A stretch of DNA of 64,000 bases, taken from Anaerotruncus massiliensis (ex Togo et al. 2026) (GTDB lineage: Bacteria; Bacillota; Clostridia; Oscillospirales; Ruminococcaceae). The DNA is taken from the NCBI RefSeq assembly GCF_900199635.1, contig NZ_LT962687.1, positions 977,501 through 1,041,500 of the forward strand, in the 5' to 3' direction. The first letter of the stretch is position 1, and each line of letters begins with the position of its first letter. The translations under genes were made by a program, and so were the position numbers. Positions 54,368 to 63,865 of the stretch are shown piece by piece. The notes under the pieces were generated by a model, which saw nothing but the letters and a program-made list of their open reading frames with translations, was not told where the DNA came from and did no database searches.

Positions 54368-55435
54368 ATGCAAATCGATGAATATCTGGGGAGGGCGAGA
54401 GCCTTTGACGGCTCCGACCTCCACCTGACGAAGGAACTGCCCCCCATCATGCGCCAGAACGGGTCCCTGCGGCCGCTGCCCGACGCGCCCGTCCTCGGGG
54501 AGGACGCGGTAGAGGCGCTGATCGGCGAACTCTGCGGCAGGGAGGGAATCTCCTTCGGGCCGGGGACGGACGACGCGGATTTCTGCTACCACGACGAAAC
54601 CGGGCGGCGCTACCGCGTGAACCTCTACCACCAGAACGGCGGCCTGGCCGCCGCGATCCGCCTTTTGCAGGAGGAGCTGCCCACCATCGAAAGCCTCGGG
54701 CTGCCGAAGGTGTTTGAACGGATGGCCGGGTTCCCGCGCGGGCTGGTGCTCGTGACCGGACCGACGGGCAGCGGCAAGTCCACCACGCTGGCGGCGATGC
54801 TCGACCAGGTGAACCGGACCCGCAGCGGGCACATCCTGACGATCGAGGACCCGGTGGAATACCTGCACCCGCACAAGCGCTGCATGGTGAACCAGCGGGA
54901 GATCGGCCGGGACGCGCCGGATTTTGCGCAGGCGCTGCGCAGCGCGCTGCGGGAGGACCCGGACGTCATCCTCGTCGGAGAGATGCGCGACCTTGAGACG
55001 ATTTCCGCGGCGGTCACCGCCGCCGAGACGGGGCATCTCGTCTTTTCCACGCTGCACACGACCGGCGCGGCGGCCACGATCGACCGGATCGTCGACGTGT
55101 TCCCGCCCTACCAGCAGCAGCAGATCCGGACCCAGCTCGCGTCGGTGCTGCGGGCGGTCGTATCGCAGCAGCTTCTGCCGCGCGTCGGCGGAAGCGGGCG
55201 CGTCGCGGCGTTCGAGGTGCTGCTCGTCAACGACGCGGTGGCCAGCATCATCCGCGAGAACAAGGGTCACCAGATCGCCTCGGTCCTCCAGACGGGCGTC
55301 AAGCAGGGGATGTTCTCGATGGACGCCTCCCTCGCGCAGCTCTGCCGGGAGCGGCAGGTGAGCCTGGAGGACGCGCTCGACCGCTGCACCGACCGGGAGC
55401 TTTTCCGGCGGCTCGTCGGGCTTTCAGATGGTTAA
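54368..55435 (+). CDS. pilT: Type IV pilus retraction ATPase PilT
   Basis: 355 residues. DGSDLHLTKELPP N-terminal domain, Walker A GPTGSGKST near 131, Asp box IEDPVEYLH, Walker B ILVGEMRDLET, His box STLHTTGAAATIDRIVDVFP. Lacks the extra N-terminal domain and cysteines of PilB, as expected for a retraction motor. Start 54368 is chosen for its nine-base distance from GGGAGGGG; ATG at 54347 (overlapping the pilB stop) and 54362 are alternatives. Its presence predicts twitching or retractable pili. Confidence 0.93.
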   Translation: MQIDEYLGRARAFDGSDLHLTKELPPIMRQNGSLRPLPDAPVLGEDAVEALIGELCGREGISFGPGTDDADFCYHDETGRRYRVNLYHQNGGLAAAIRLLQEELPTIESLGLPKVFERMAGFPRGLVLVTGPTGSGKSTTLAAMLDQVNRTRSGHILTIEDPVEYLHPHKRCMVNQREIGRDAPDFAQALRSALREDPDVILVGEMRDLETISAAVTAAETGHLVFSTLHTTGAAATIDRIVDVFPPYQQQQIRTQLASVLRAVVSQQLLPRVGGSGRVAAFEVLLVNDAVASIIRENKGHQIASVLQTGVKQGMFSMDASLAQLCRERQVSLEDALDRCTDRELFRRLVGLSDG

Positions 55436-55483
55436 AACCCACAAGGTTTTATAGATTGTATTTTATTAAAGGAGGAACCAGAG

Positions 55484-55855
55484 ATGTTTCAAAAGTATCT
55501 CACCAAAACCCGCAAAAAAGGCTTTACCCTCATTGAGATGATCGTCGTCATCGCGATCATCGCCGTGCTGATCGCGCTTGTCGCGCCCCTGATGACCAAG
55601 TACATAGCCACGGCGAAGCAGGCCAAGGCCGACGGCGCGGCGAAGTCCATCTACACCGCGGCGGAAGCGGTTATTGCCGAGGAGACGCTGAAAGGCACGA
55701 CTTCGTTCGATGCGTCCAGTGTTGCGTCGGCGGCAAAGGACTACATCGATAATAAGGCCACCATCTCGAGTGTGGAAGTCACGATCAGTGATGGCGCGGT
55801 GGCGAAAGCCGAGGTCACGATGGACGACGGTGCGTCCGGCGCATATCCTGACTAA
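55484..55855 (+). CDS. Type IV prepilin (probable major pilin)
   Basis: 123 residues. Class III leader ends KKG before FTLIEM with Glu5, followed by a hydrophobic helix identical or nearly so in all four small pilins here (VVIAIIAVLIALVAPLM). The head domain is small, Ala/Ser/Asp-rich and lacks Cys. It has the best ribosome-binding site of the group (AAAGGAGG) and lies first, before hairpins that may reduce read-through, so it is my candidate for the major subunit. Confidence 0.92.
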   Translation: MFQKYLTKTRKKGFTLIEMIVVIAIIAVLIALVAPLMTKYIATAKQAKADGAAKSIYTAAEAVIAEETLKGTTSFDASSVASAAKDYIDNKATISSVEVTISDGAVAKAEVTMDDGASGAYPD

Positions 55856-55875
55856 TGATCGGGTGCTGACAGAAG

Positions 55876-55950
55876 AACCAAACCCCGGGCTTCCCGGGGT
55901 TTGGTTCCCCGTCTTTTGCGGAGAAGGGGCTTTCCCGCGGAAAGCCCCTT
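55876..55950 (+). terminator. Double hairpin between the first and second pilin genes
   Basis: A perfect 14-bp stem (55876-55889 with 55893-55906, loop CTT) and a second 11-bp stem (55924-55934 with 55940-55950). There is no strong T-tract, so these may attenuate or stabilise the major pilin mRNA rather than end it fully. Confidence 0.6.
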
Positions 55951-55984
55951 TCCGGAGCAGACGGCCAGGGAAAGGATGATAAGC

Positions 55985-56428
55985 ATGACGGCGCAAAAAC
56001 AAAAGCGCAGGGCGGGCTTTACGCTCATTGAGATGATTGTGGTGATCGCGATCATCGCGGTATTGATCGCGCTGGTCGCGCCGCTGATGACGAAGTATAT
56101 CGCCACCGCGAAGGAAACCCGGTACAGGGCCGCCGCCAAACAGCTCTATACCGCCGCGCAGGCGTATATCGCCGAAGAACTGCTGAACGGGCTGGAGAAC
56201 TGCGTTGACGGCGACCCGAATTACAACGAGCTCTCCAAGAATGGCGACGGCAACTTCAACAACACAGATCAGGGCACCGTGCGGCTGGGGGAATATCTGG
56301 ACGGAGACGTCCCGGGGCAGACGTGGACGGTAATCGTCACGGATTTTAACGTTGAAGGCGCGGTCATCGTGGACGGGGATAAGCGGTACGGCTATCCTGC
56401 GGGCTTTAACCCCTATGGCGACGGTTAA
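55985..56428 (+). CDS. Type IV prepilin (minor pilin 1)
   Basis: 147 residues with leader KRRAG before FTLIEM. The helix and first 50 mature residues resemble the first pilin; the head carries an Asn/Asp/Gly-rich loop (DPNYNELSKNGDGNFNN) and ends AVIVDGDKRYGYP..., similar in layout to the third pilin, suggesting duplication. Start at 55985, eight bases after GGGAAAGG; ATG at 55976 is an alternative. Confidence 0.88.
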   Translation: MTAQKQKRRAGFTLIEMIVVIAIIAVLIALVAPLMTKYIATAKETRYRAAAKQLYTAAQAYIAEELLNGLENCVDGDPNYNELSKNGDGNFNNTDQGTVRLGEYLDGDVPGQTWTVIVTDFNVEGAVIVDGDKRYGYPAGFNPYGDG

Positions 56429-56475
56429 ATAAAACTGGGGAACACCTTTTGATATCGACGAGAGGAGTGGCTGAC

Positions 56476-56946
56476 TTGAATAAGACGAAGAACCGCAGAC
56501 GCAGGGGGTTTACTCTGATCGAGATGATTGTGGTGATCGCGATTATCGCGGTATTGATCGCGCTGGTCGCGCCGCTGATGACCCGGTATATCACGAACGC
56601 CAAGGAACTGAAATATGAAGCGTCGGCCAAATTGCTGTATTCAGCCGGGGAGGCCTACGTCGCCGAGGTAATGCTCAACGGATACGAGGACTGTGTCGAA
56701 AAAGGGGATAATTACGGTACGAACGATCTGAATACAAAGGGCAATGGGATTTTTTTTTCCGCTGAGTCTCCGCTCAGTGTACGGAACGTTGATTTGGGAG
56801 CCTATCTGAGCAGAAAGATCGACGGCAATTGGATGGTCGGTGTTGATAACTTCGAGGTTGCAGGCGTTGTCATCATAAAGGATGGCAATATGTATGTGTA
56901 CCCGCGCGGCTTCGATTGGGAGAAATGGTTTGCCGGGCGTGATTGA
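56476..56946 (+). CDS. Type IV prepilin (minor pilin 2)
   Basis: 156 residues, leader ...RRRG before FTLIEM. TTG start at 56476, eight bases after GAGGAG. The head has EDCVEKGDNYGTNDLNTKGNG, matching minor pilin 1 in order (ENCVDGDPNYNEL...), and a VVIIKDGNMYVYP C-terminal strand. Base composition is lower in GC than its neighbours from about 56680 to 56900. Confidence 0.87.
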   Translation: MNKTKNRRRRGFTLIEMIVVIAIIAVLIALVAPLMTRYITNAKELKYEASAKLLYSAGEAYVAEVMLNGYEDCVEKGDNYGTNDLNTKGNGIFFSAESPLSVRNVDLGAYLSRKIDGNWMVGVDNFEVAGVVIIKDGNMYVYPRGFDWEKWFAGRD

Positions 56947-56974
56947 CCAGCCCCGGATTCAGGGAGATAACGCC

Positions 56975-57379
56975 ATGAAACGCAAAACCGGCCGGGCGGG
57001 CTTTACGCTCATCGAGATGATCGTGGTGATCGCGATCATCGCGGTGCTGATCGCGCTGGCCGCGCCGCTGGTGACGCGATACGTCGCGACCGCGAAGCAG
57101 GCGCGCGCCGACGCGGCGGCAAAGTCCCTCTGTACGGCGGCGGATGCGTGGCTGGCGGAGAAAATGCTGGGAGAACACCCGTCGGCGGAAAACGGCGTCA
57201 ACATCGACGATGACGGCGACGGCGAATTTGTCAAAAAGCTCGCCGGGGAGGCGGGGCCGCTCGACGGCTACCTGACGGGCGGGCTTCCCGATTTCTACAC
57301 GGTGTTCGTGGAAAACTGGGGGGCCGCCGGCGCGGTGTGCACCATGCCGGACGGTGCCAACGGAACGTACGGGAGCTGA
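56975..57379 (+). CDS. Type IV prepilin (minor pilin 3)
   Basis: 134 residues, leader KTGRAG before FTLIEM, same helix. The head includes NGVNIDDDGDGEF, an Asp-rich loop that could bind Ca2+, and a C-terminal GAVCTMPDGANGTYGS with one Cys. AGGGAG lies eight bases before ATG. Last small pilin before the giant prepilin-like gene, 37 bases away. Confidence 0.88.
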   Translation: MKRKTGRAGFTLIEMIVVIAIIAVLIALAAPLVTRYVATAKQARADAAAKSLCTAADAWLAEKMLGEHPSAENGVNIDDDGDGEFVKKLAGEAGPLDGYLTGGLPDFYTVFVENWGAAGAVCTMPDGANGTYGS

Positions 57380-57416
57380 GCGCACTGTCTGGGAGTTTGC
57401 AGGGGGGGATGAACCG

Positions 57417-60400
57417 ATGCGCGGAAAACAAAATTACAGGCGCGGGTTCACCCTCGTGGAGATGGTCGTGGTCATTGCCGTGATCGGCGTCCTGCTGGCC
57501 GTTGTGACGCCTTCCTTTCTGGCGTGGTACCGCAGCGCCGAGTCGGTGCGGCTCAACCAGAGCGCGCGGACGATTTTTCTGTCCGCGCAGGAGGCGTTTA
57601 CCAACGCGCGCGGCACCAGCCTCTTTGACGAGCTGAACGCCGAGGGCCGGGAGGTGGACCTCGACGCGGACGTGAAGCCTACTCCGGGCGCGGAGGAGCT
57701 CGAGAAGAACCGGAACAACATCCGCGCGCTGCGCATCAGCAGGGCGGGCGGCGGAGACCCCGTTCTCGACAAGGTGCTGCGCCCCTATCTGGCGGACGCC
57801 GGGGTGCTCGAGAATTCCATCCTGATCGAATACAACCGGACCACCGGCGTCGTCCGGGCGGTCTTTTACAGCGAGCAGGCGGGGGCGCTCGGCTACGAGG
57901 GCGCGGAGACCGACGGGGCGAACGTCGTCAGCCGCAGCCGCGACGACCTGAAGCGCAAGCGGCAGGGCTACTACGGCGTGGACTACACCGGCGAGCTGGG
58001 CGGCGCGATGACGCTCGAGGCGCCGACCGTGCGGATCGAAAACGGGGAACGCCTCACCGTCGAATGGAACGACGTGACCCCCGTGCCCTACGACGAGTCG
58101 GTCACCTACGACCTGCGCGTCTACCAGGACGGCGCGCAGGTGCTGGAGCTCCCCGGCCTGCCCAACCTCTTCAAGCTCCAGGTCGCGGACGTATCCGTGG
58201 CGGAGGACACCCCCACCAACGGCAGCATCCTCTATAAGGACCCGCTGAGCGGCAGGCTGATCCTGGTGCTCGACTGCCTGCACCACAGCGTGAGCCGGTA
58301 TCCGGGCATCCGTCCGGGACTGATCACCGCGGAGGTGGTCGCCAAAGCCCCGGGCGCGGAGGACGCGGCCGGGCGGTCCAACGAGGAACACTCCCATTTC
58401 GCGGGGGAGAGCGCGCCGGGCGGCATGACGCTCTACGAGATCAAAAACGCCCGGCATCTCAACAACATGCGCTACGCGCCGAGCGGGAGCGACTTTTTGC
58501 AGACCTCGGCGGTCATCGACTGGCAGGCCGCGGAAAACGACTACCGCTCGCCGAACGATTTAAACTTCGTCCCCACGCGCTTCCCCGACGGGGAGGCGTT
58601 CACGGGGGCTTATAAGACCGCGCCCCCGGACGGGGGGACTCACGGCGTGATCACCGGCCTGACGATCGATCCCGCGTGGGAGGACGCGGGCAAAAAGAAC
58701 CCGGCGCAGAGTCCCTGGACGAGTTTCGTGGGGCTGTTTGCCGAGCTTTCGGGCGCGGACCTGGAGCGCCTCATCCTGGAGGATGCGCGCGTCGCGGGCG
58801 CGGACCATGTGGGCGCGTTCGCGGGCCGGGCGACCGACGCGCGGATGGAGGACTGCCACCTGCGCAGCCGCGGAGAGCCGATTTACGATGCGGGCGGTTC
58901 GGGAGGCTCGGGCGGCGGGGACACCCCGTCCGACCGCCCCACGCCGGGCGACCGCTGGGAAAACGGATTTGCCTATCTGGCGGGGGATATCGTCAAGCAT
59001 GGAAATACCTACTACCGCTGCATAAAGGACCTGCCCGAGGAGCTGCGCGGAGTCCCGCCCCAGAACAAAAAGGCGGAGGGCTACTGGGAGGAAATCCCCG
59101 ACTGGCAGCCCCGGCGGGCTGGCGGCGTAAGCTTTTCCAATGCGGAGGAGTGGCAGGCGGGCAAGATCTACCGCCTCGGCGCGGTGGTGACCGATCAGGG
59201 GCGCTGGTATATCTGCGCCGACGATCAGATTCCCGCGGGCGTGGTTCCGGGTACGCCGGAGACGCCGTGGTTCCCGATGCCCGCGCCCGACCCGGACGGG
59301 GAGTGGCCCGACTGGGAGGAGAGACGGTATGCGTCCGGAGAACAGGTGATCTACCAGGGGCATTACTGGATCTGTGTGGCGATGAGCGGCAGCAACTACC
59401 ACCCTGAGTGGGCCGCCCGGCCGCCCCAGTGGGCGGATTTGGGCGAGGTGGGCCAGAAGCCGCCCGACCCGGTGGAGCCCACCGAGATCCCGCCCGCCAA
59501 ACCGGATATCTCGGGCGGGAGCGCGGATTTCTCCGTGCTTTCGCGGGTGACCGGGACGGGGAGCTATGTCGGCGGCCTCGTCGGGGAGAGCATCGGCGGC
59601 AGCTACCGGACGGTGTCCGCGGGCGCCGTGGTCTACGCCGGGACGGGGCTCACCGCGGAGGTGAATCCCCATTTCGGCGGCGCGGCGGCCGGCCGCCTGG
59701 TCCTCGACTACACCCTCACGGGCGGCGGCAGCTATGCCGGCGGCCTGTTCGGCGCGATGCGGGGCGGCGCGCTCCAGACGGCGGTCAGCCGCACGCTGGC
59801 CGCCGGCGGAAGCTACGCGGGCGGCGTCGCCGGGTACGCGGAGGGGCTCGCCCTCTCGGGGACGGTGCGCAGCGTCGGCGATGTTTCGGGCGGCGCGGAC
59901 GTGGGCGGCCTCTTCGGCGGCTGCGACTTTGCGCCCGGCGGCCTTGTGAACGAGGCGAACGTCCTGGGCGGACAGCGGGTCGGCGGTCTCGTGGGGAGCA
60001 ACCGGCTCACGATTACCGGCAGCGAGAACAAGGGGCTCGTGCGGGGGTATCCCGTCTCGGGCGGCGCAGCGATCGGGCAGATCGGCGGCATCGCTGGGCT
60101 GAACGCCGCGGGAGGCCGCATCGAGGAGAGCAAAAACAGCGCCGCGTTCTATAACGGCGCGGGCGTCTCCGAGGCCCCCGGCAGGTGGGAGGCCCTGCCT
60201 GCGAACGCCCTCTACGGGCAGGCCGTGGGCGGCATCGCCGGAGAGAACGCCGGGGAGATCTCCGGCTGCACCCTCGCGGGCAGCGTCTTTGGCGAAAAAC
60301 AGGTCGGCGGCATCGCGGGCAAAAACACCGGCACGGTTTCCGACTGCGATTTCGCGGAATTTTCCGCAGCGAACGGCATCGTGCAGGGCGTGGAGAACGT

Positions 60401-63311
60401 GGGCGGCGTCGTGGGCTGGAACACCGGTTCCGGCCTGATTTCCGGCACCCGGAACGGCCCGGACAGACGCGCGGCCAACCTGCTGGCGCCGGGCGAATCG
60501 GTGGACGTGTCCGGGCTGCTCAAGGTGCTCGCGTCGGGCAAAAACGCGGGCGGCTATGTTGGGCTGGAGGGAAGCCAGGCCCATACCGGGCTGGAAAACG
60601 CGGCGTTTGTCAGCGGCGCGGGCAATGTCGGCGGCGTCGTCGGCTACACCCACGCCGGCCTGACCGAGTGCGTCAACCGGGGGCTCGTGCAGGCGGACGG
60701 CGAGGCGGCGGGCGGCGTCGCGGGGCGTTCGGACCAGTCGCTCGAGGGCTGCCGCAACGAGGGCAGGGTCTCCGGCCTCGGCGGGAACTATTTCGGCGGC
60801 GTGGCCGGCGTCATGGAGAGCGGCGCCTACGCCGGGAACGGCGTCAACGCGGGGCTCGTCGAGAACCCGGGGAAGGGCGCGGGCGCGAACTATCTGGGCG
60901 GCGTCGCGGGCTATGTGCGCGCGGGCACGCTGTCGGACTGCTCCAACGAGGGCACGGTCGGCAGCGAATATACCGGCGGCTCCTATGTGGGCGGCGTCGT
61001 GGGCCGCATGGACGGCGGCAGGATTGAAAACTGCTTCAACGGCTTTGAGAACCTCGACCCGGACGACGGGGGCCAGCCCCGCCTCTGGAACGCCGGGAGC
61101 GGCCTCGGCGGCGTGGCGGGCTACTCCTCGCCCGGAGGAAGCACGGCGGTCACCGTGACCGAATGCTACAACTATGCCGACCTCACCGACACCGGGGACC
61201 CCGACAAGACGGGCGGCATCCTCGGCGGCGCGCGCGGGGACGTCACGGTGGAGAACTGCGCCAACTACGGCGATATCGAGAGCAAGGGGAAATATGTTGG
61301 CGGCATCGCGGGCCAGACGGAGAACACGGCGGTGCGGATCGGGGACTGCCGGAATGAAGGGGATATCTTCGGCGGGGACGCGACGGGCGGCATCGTCGGG
61401 AAAAACCAGGCGACGATCGAGGGCTGCACGAACGCGGGCAAGTCGGTCGAGGGCGGCTCCTACGTGGGCGGCATCGCCGGCAGCCACGACAGCCGCAAGG
61501 AGATCACCAACTGCGAGAGCGGCGCGGACGTGACCGCCTCCGCCAGCGCGGCGGGCGGGATCGCCGGGTCGAGCCGCGGGACGGTCAGCTTCTGCACCAT
61601 GCGCGGCGGCTATGTCTCGGCGGGGAAGGCCTCGAACGGGACCTCCAACGCGGGCGGGCTGGTCGGCAGCAGCGGAAGCTCTGTCGATACCGACGGCGCG
61701 GTGGAATCCTGCGTGCTCGACCCGCCCGAGGGCGGCCTCACGGTCAAGGGGGAGGGCAACTATGTCGGCGGTCTGGTCGGCACCAACAACGGCTCCCTCA
61801 AGGACAACGCCGTCCCCGCCGTCCAGCCGGTCAGGGTGAGCGGCGGCAGCTCGGTTGGCGGGCTGGTCGGCTACCTGCAGACGGGGAGCCTCCGCCAGTA
61901 CGAAAACGGCGAAAACTTCACAGTCAACGGCACCGGCATCCGGGTCGGCGGGATCGCCGGGGAGGCGCGCGTCGGCATTTCGGGCGAGCCGGACCGCCCG
62001 GTGGTCAACACCGCGACGGTGCACAGCGAGAGCTATAACGTCGGCGGCATCGTCGGCGAAAATAAGGAAAACGCCATCGTCATCCAATACTGCGAGAACC
62101 GCGGGAAGGTCTCAAGCGCCGAACGCAACGCGGGCGGCGTCTCGAAGATGGAGATCGTCCGCTGCATCAACGAGGGGGAGGTCCGCCACAGCGGCAATAC
62201 CGCCGGGAACGGAAACACGGGCGGCATCGTGGGCGGCGCGGGCGCCACCCGGATCGAGGAGTGCGACAACCGCGGGGCGGTCACCGCCGTCCCGCTGGGC
62301 CTGGGCGGCATCGCCGGGCAGGCGACGGACGGAAGCGTGCTCGTCAACTGCCGCAACTCCGCGCCCGTGGGCGCGGCGGGAGGCCCCGGAACCGCGGGCG
62401 GCATCGCCGGCGCGGCGGTGGGCAGCACGATCGAAACCTGCGAAAACAGCGGGGAGGTCCGCGCGGACGGCGGGACCGTCGGCGGGATCGTGGGGAGCCT
62501 GCGGGCCGGCTCCCGCCTCGAGGACAGCAGGAATACCGCGCCCGTTGCGGGCGGCGCCAATACCGGCGGGCTCGCCGGCAAGGTGGATAACAGCGCCCTT
62601 TGGCAGAGCGTCAACACCGGCGCGGTGGTGGGCGGCAGCCAGACGGGCGGGCTCGCGGGCTCGGCCGACGGTAAATCCACCCTGGAAAGCAGTGACAATA
62701 CGGCGGCGGTGCGGGGTGATACGAATACCGGCGGCCTCGTCGGGAGCCTCGAAGGGGCGCTGGACGACTGCCTCAACCTCGGCGCGGTGGAAGGCAGGGC
62801 CTCCTCGCGCGGCGGTCTTGCCGGGAAGCGGACGGACGACGCGGTTATCACCGACAGCTTCTACTATGCCGATCCGTCGGACGGCATCCGCTCGGTGGGC
62901 GCGGGGACCGTCTACACCCCGGCCGACAGCCCCGCGGAGAACGAACCGCCCGCCGACCGGCGGCTGACGGCGGTCCTCTTTGAGGAAAACGGCGTCCCGG
63001 CGCCCGACTTCACCGACCGCGCGGCGGTGCGGGCGGCGCTGGAAAGCCTGCCGTGGCCGCTCGCGGTCATGGAGGAGGAAGAGGTCCCGCCGGACGATCC
63101 GCTCCCGCCCGAGGCTTCCACCCCGGAGGGGGAGGACGCGGCGCCTCCGGCGGATGATCCGTCCGGAGGCCCGTCCGAGGACGGTCCCTCCGGGTCCTCC
63201 TCCGAGGAAGCGGCCCCGGTGGAGCCTCCACCCGAGGAGGCGTCCTCATCCCCGGAGCCGTCCTCCGTCCCGGACGATCCCGCGGAGGGCGGGGAACCGC
63301 CCGCCTCATAG
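57417..63311 (+). CDS. Giant prepilin-like adhesin with CBM5/12-like modules and GLUG-type repeats
   Basis: 1,964 residues. Class III leader NYRRG before FTLVEM and a pilin helix (VVVIAVIGVLLAVVTP), so it should be processed by PilD and enter the pilus or its base. Then a pseudopilin-like stretch (about 30-190), an Fn3-like beta domain (about 195-270), three tandem modules of about 55 residues (about 510-690; YLAGDIVKHGNTYYRC, YRLGAVVTDQGRWYIC, YASGEQVIYQGHYWIC) resembling CBM5/12 chitin-binding type domains, and about 35 Gly-Gly-x-x-Gly units with a mean period near 31 residues (about 715-1800), GLUG-like, expected to form a beta solenoid. The tail is acidic and Pro/Ser-rich. ATG at 57417 after AGGGGGGG. 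Inferred carbohydrate-binding pilus adhesin. Confidence 0.9.
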   Translation: MRGKQNYRRGFTLVEMVVVIAVIGVLLAVVTPSFLAWYRSAESVRLNQSARTIFLSAQEAFTNARGTSLFDELNAEGREVDLDADVKPTPGAEELEKNRNNIRALRISRAGGGDPVLDKVLRPYLADAGVLENSILIEYNRTTGVVRAVFYSEQAGALGYEGAETDGANVVSRSRDDLKRKRQGYYGVDYTGELGGAMTLEAPTVRIENGERLTVEWNDVTPVPYDESVTYDLRVYQDGAQVLELPGLPNLFKLQVADVSVAEDTPTNGSILYKDPLSGRLILVLDCLHHSVSRYPGIRPGLITAEVVAKAPGAEDAAGRSNEEHSHFAGESAPGGMTLYEIKNARHLNNMRYAPSGSDFLQTSAVIDWQAAENDYRSPNDLNFVPTRFPDGEAFTGAYKTAPPDGGTHGVITGLTIDPAWEDAGKKNPAQSPWTSFVGLFAELSGADLERLILEDARVAGADHVGAFAGRATDARMEDCHLRSRGEPIYDAGGSGGSGGGDTPSDRPTPGDRWENGFAYLAGDIVKHGNTYYRCIKDLPEELRGVPPQNKKAEGYWEEIPDWQPRRAGGVSFSNAEEWQAGKIYRLGAVVTDQGRWYICADDQIPAGVVPGTPETPWFPMPAPDPDGEWPDWEERRYASGEQVIYQGHYWICVAMSGSNYHPEWAARPPQWADLGEVGQKPPDPVEPTEIPPAKPDISGGSADFSVLSRVTGTGSYVGGLVGESIGGSYRTVSAGAVVYAGTGLTAEVNPHFGGAAAGRLVLDYTLTGGGSYAGGLFGAMRGGALQTAVSRTLAAGGSYAGGVAGYAEGLALSGTVRSVGDVSGGADVGGLFGGCDFAPGGLVNEANVLGGQRVGGLVGSNRLTITGSENKGLVRGYPVSGGAAIGQIGGIAGLNAAGGRIEESKNSAAFYNGAGVSEAPGRWEALPANALYGQAVGGIAGENAGEISGCTLAGSVFGEKQVGGIAGKNTGTVSDCDFAEFSAANGIVQGVENVGGVVGWNTGSGLISGTRNGPDRRAANLLAPGESVDVSGLLKVLASGKNAGGYVGLEGSQAHTGLENAAFVSGAGNVGGVVGYTHAGLTECVNRGLVQADGEAAGGVAGRSDQSLEGCRNEGRVSGLGGNYFGGVAGVMESGAYAGNGVNAGLVENPGKGAGANYLGGVAGYVRAGTLSDCSNEGTVGSEYTGGSYVGGVVGRMDGGRIENCFNGFENLDPDDGGQPRLWNAGSGLGGVAGYSSPGGSTAVTVTECYNYADLTDTGDPDKTGGILGGARGDVTVENCANYGDIESKGKYVGGIAGQTENTAVRIGDCRNEGDIFGGDATGGIVGKNQATIEGCTNAGKSVEGGSYVGGIAGSHDSRKEITNCESGADVTASASAAGGIAGSSRGTVSFCTMRGGYVSAGKASNGTSNAGGLVGSSGSSVDTDGAVESCVLDPPEGGLTVKGEGNYVGGLVGTNNGSLKDNAVPAVQPVRVSGGSSVGGLVGYLQTGSLRQYENGENFTVNGTGIRVGGIAGEARVGISGEPDRPVVNTATVHSESYNVGGIVGENKENAIVIQYCENRGKVSSAERNAGGVSKMEIVRCINEGEVRHSGNTAGNGNTGGIVGGAGATRIEECDNRGAVTAVPLGLGGIAGQATDGSVLVNCRNSAPVGAAGGPGTAGGIAGAAVGSTIETCENSGEVRADGGTVGGIVGSLRAGSRLEDSRNTAPVAGGANTGGLAGKVDNSALWQSVNTGAVVGGSQTGGLAGSADGKSTLESSDNTAAVRGDTNTGGLVGSLEGALDDCLNLGAVEGRASSRGGLAGKRTDDAVITDSFYYADPSDGIRSVGAGTVYTPADSPAENEPPADRRLTAVLFEENGVPAPDFTDRAAVRAALESLPWPLAVMEEEEVPPDDPLPPEASTPEGEDAAPPADDPSGGPSEDGPSGSSSEEAAPVEPPPEEASSSPEPSSVPDDPAEGGEPPAS

Positions 63312-63320
63312 AATGCGCGA

Positions 63321-63365
63321 AGCGCCCCCGGGTCCCACATGGTGGGAACCCGGGGGCGCTTTTTT
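63321..63365. terminator. Bidirectional terminator after the giant prepilin gene
   Basis: A long stem AGCGCCCCCGGGT(T)CCCAC/GTGGGAACCCGGGGGCGCT with loop ATG, then T6. Confidence 0.92.
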
Positions 63366-63376
63366 GCATGTCCGGA

Positions 63377-63865
63377 TCACGGCTCGGAGGCGGCGGGCTG
63401 GACCCCGTGCAGCCGGATGGGCCTGTCGGCGCTGTAGAGGCTGCCGCCCGTGCGGTCGCGCACGGCGATCGAGACGGTGCAGACCTCCCCGTCGAGGGAA
63501 AAGCGGAGGGTGACCTGCTGGCCCATGTAGTAGCCGGGGTCGTAGGCGAGCCCTTCGACAACCGGCGGGTCGGCGTTCCCGTCGACCGTCTTTTCCCCGT
63601 GACGGCCGGTGTAGGTGAGGACCGCGCCGTCCGCCGAGACGGAGACGCGGGAAGCGAAGGAGAGCTCGTTGCCAAGCGCCTCCTCGATGCTGTTGGAGAT
63701 CTTTTTCGCGTAGGAGAGGTCGATGCTGTGCGCGTGGATTTTCACAAAGCTCGGCAGCAGCGCGGCGATCCCCGCCATCAGCAGGGCGGAGACGGTCATC
63801 GCCACGATCATCTCGATGAGGGTGAAGCCCCTTTTTTTCCGCAGCAGGGCGCGCAGGCGGCTCAT
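63377..63865 (-). CDS. Prepilin-like (pseudopilin) protein
   Basis: 162 residues, leader ...RKKRG before FTLIEM, helix IVAMTVSALLMAGIAALLP, then a beta-rich head with no Cys. Its sequence differs from the four small pilins and resembles minor pseudopilins of the PilW/GspJ or PilV group. Overlaps the upstream minus-strand gene by four bases (ATGA), so it belongs to a second pilin cluster convergent with the main operon. Confidence 0.88.
   Translation of the reverse strand: MSRLRALLRKKRGFTLIEMIVAMTVSALLMAGIAALLPSFVKIHAHSIDLSYAKKISNSIEEALGNELSFASRVSVSADGAVLTYTGRHGEKTVDGNADPPVVEGLAYDPGYYMGQQVTLRFSLDGEVCTVSIAVRDRTGGSLYSADRPIRLHGVQPAASEP

Noticed and set aside
58560..62087. 1,175-codon open frame antisense to the giant prepilin gene
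   Set aside because: GC-rich repeats leave the opposite strand free of stops; the composition is Ala/Arg/Asp-biased, there is no ribosome-binding site and no recognisable domain.
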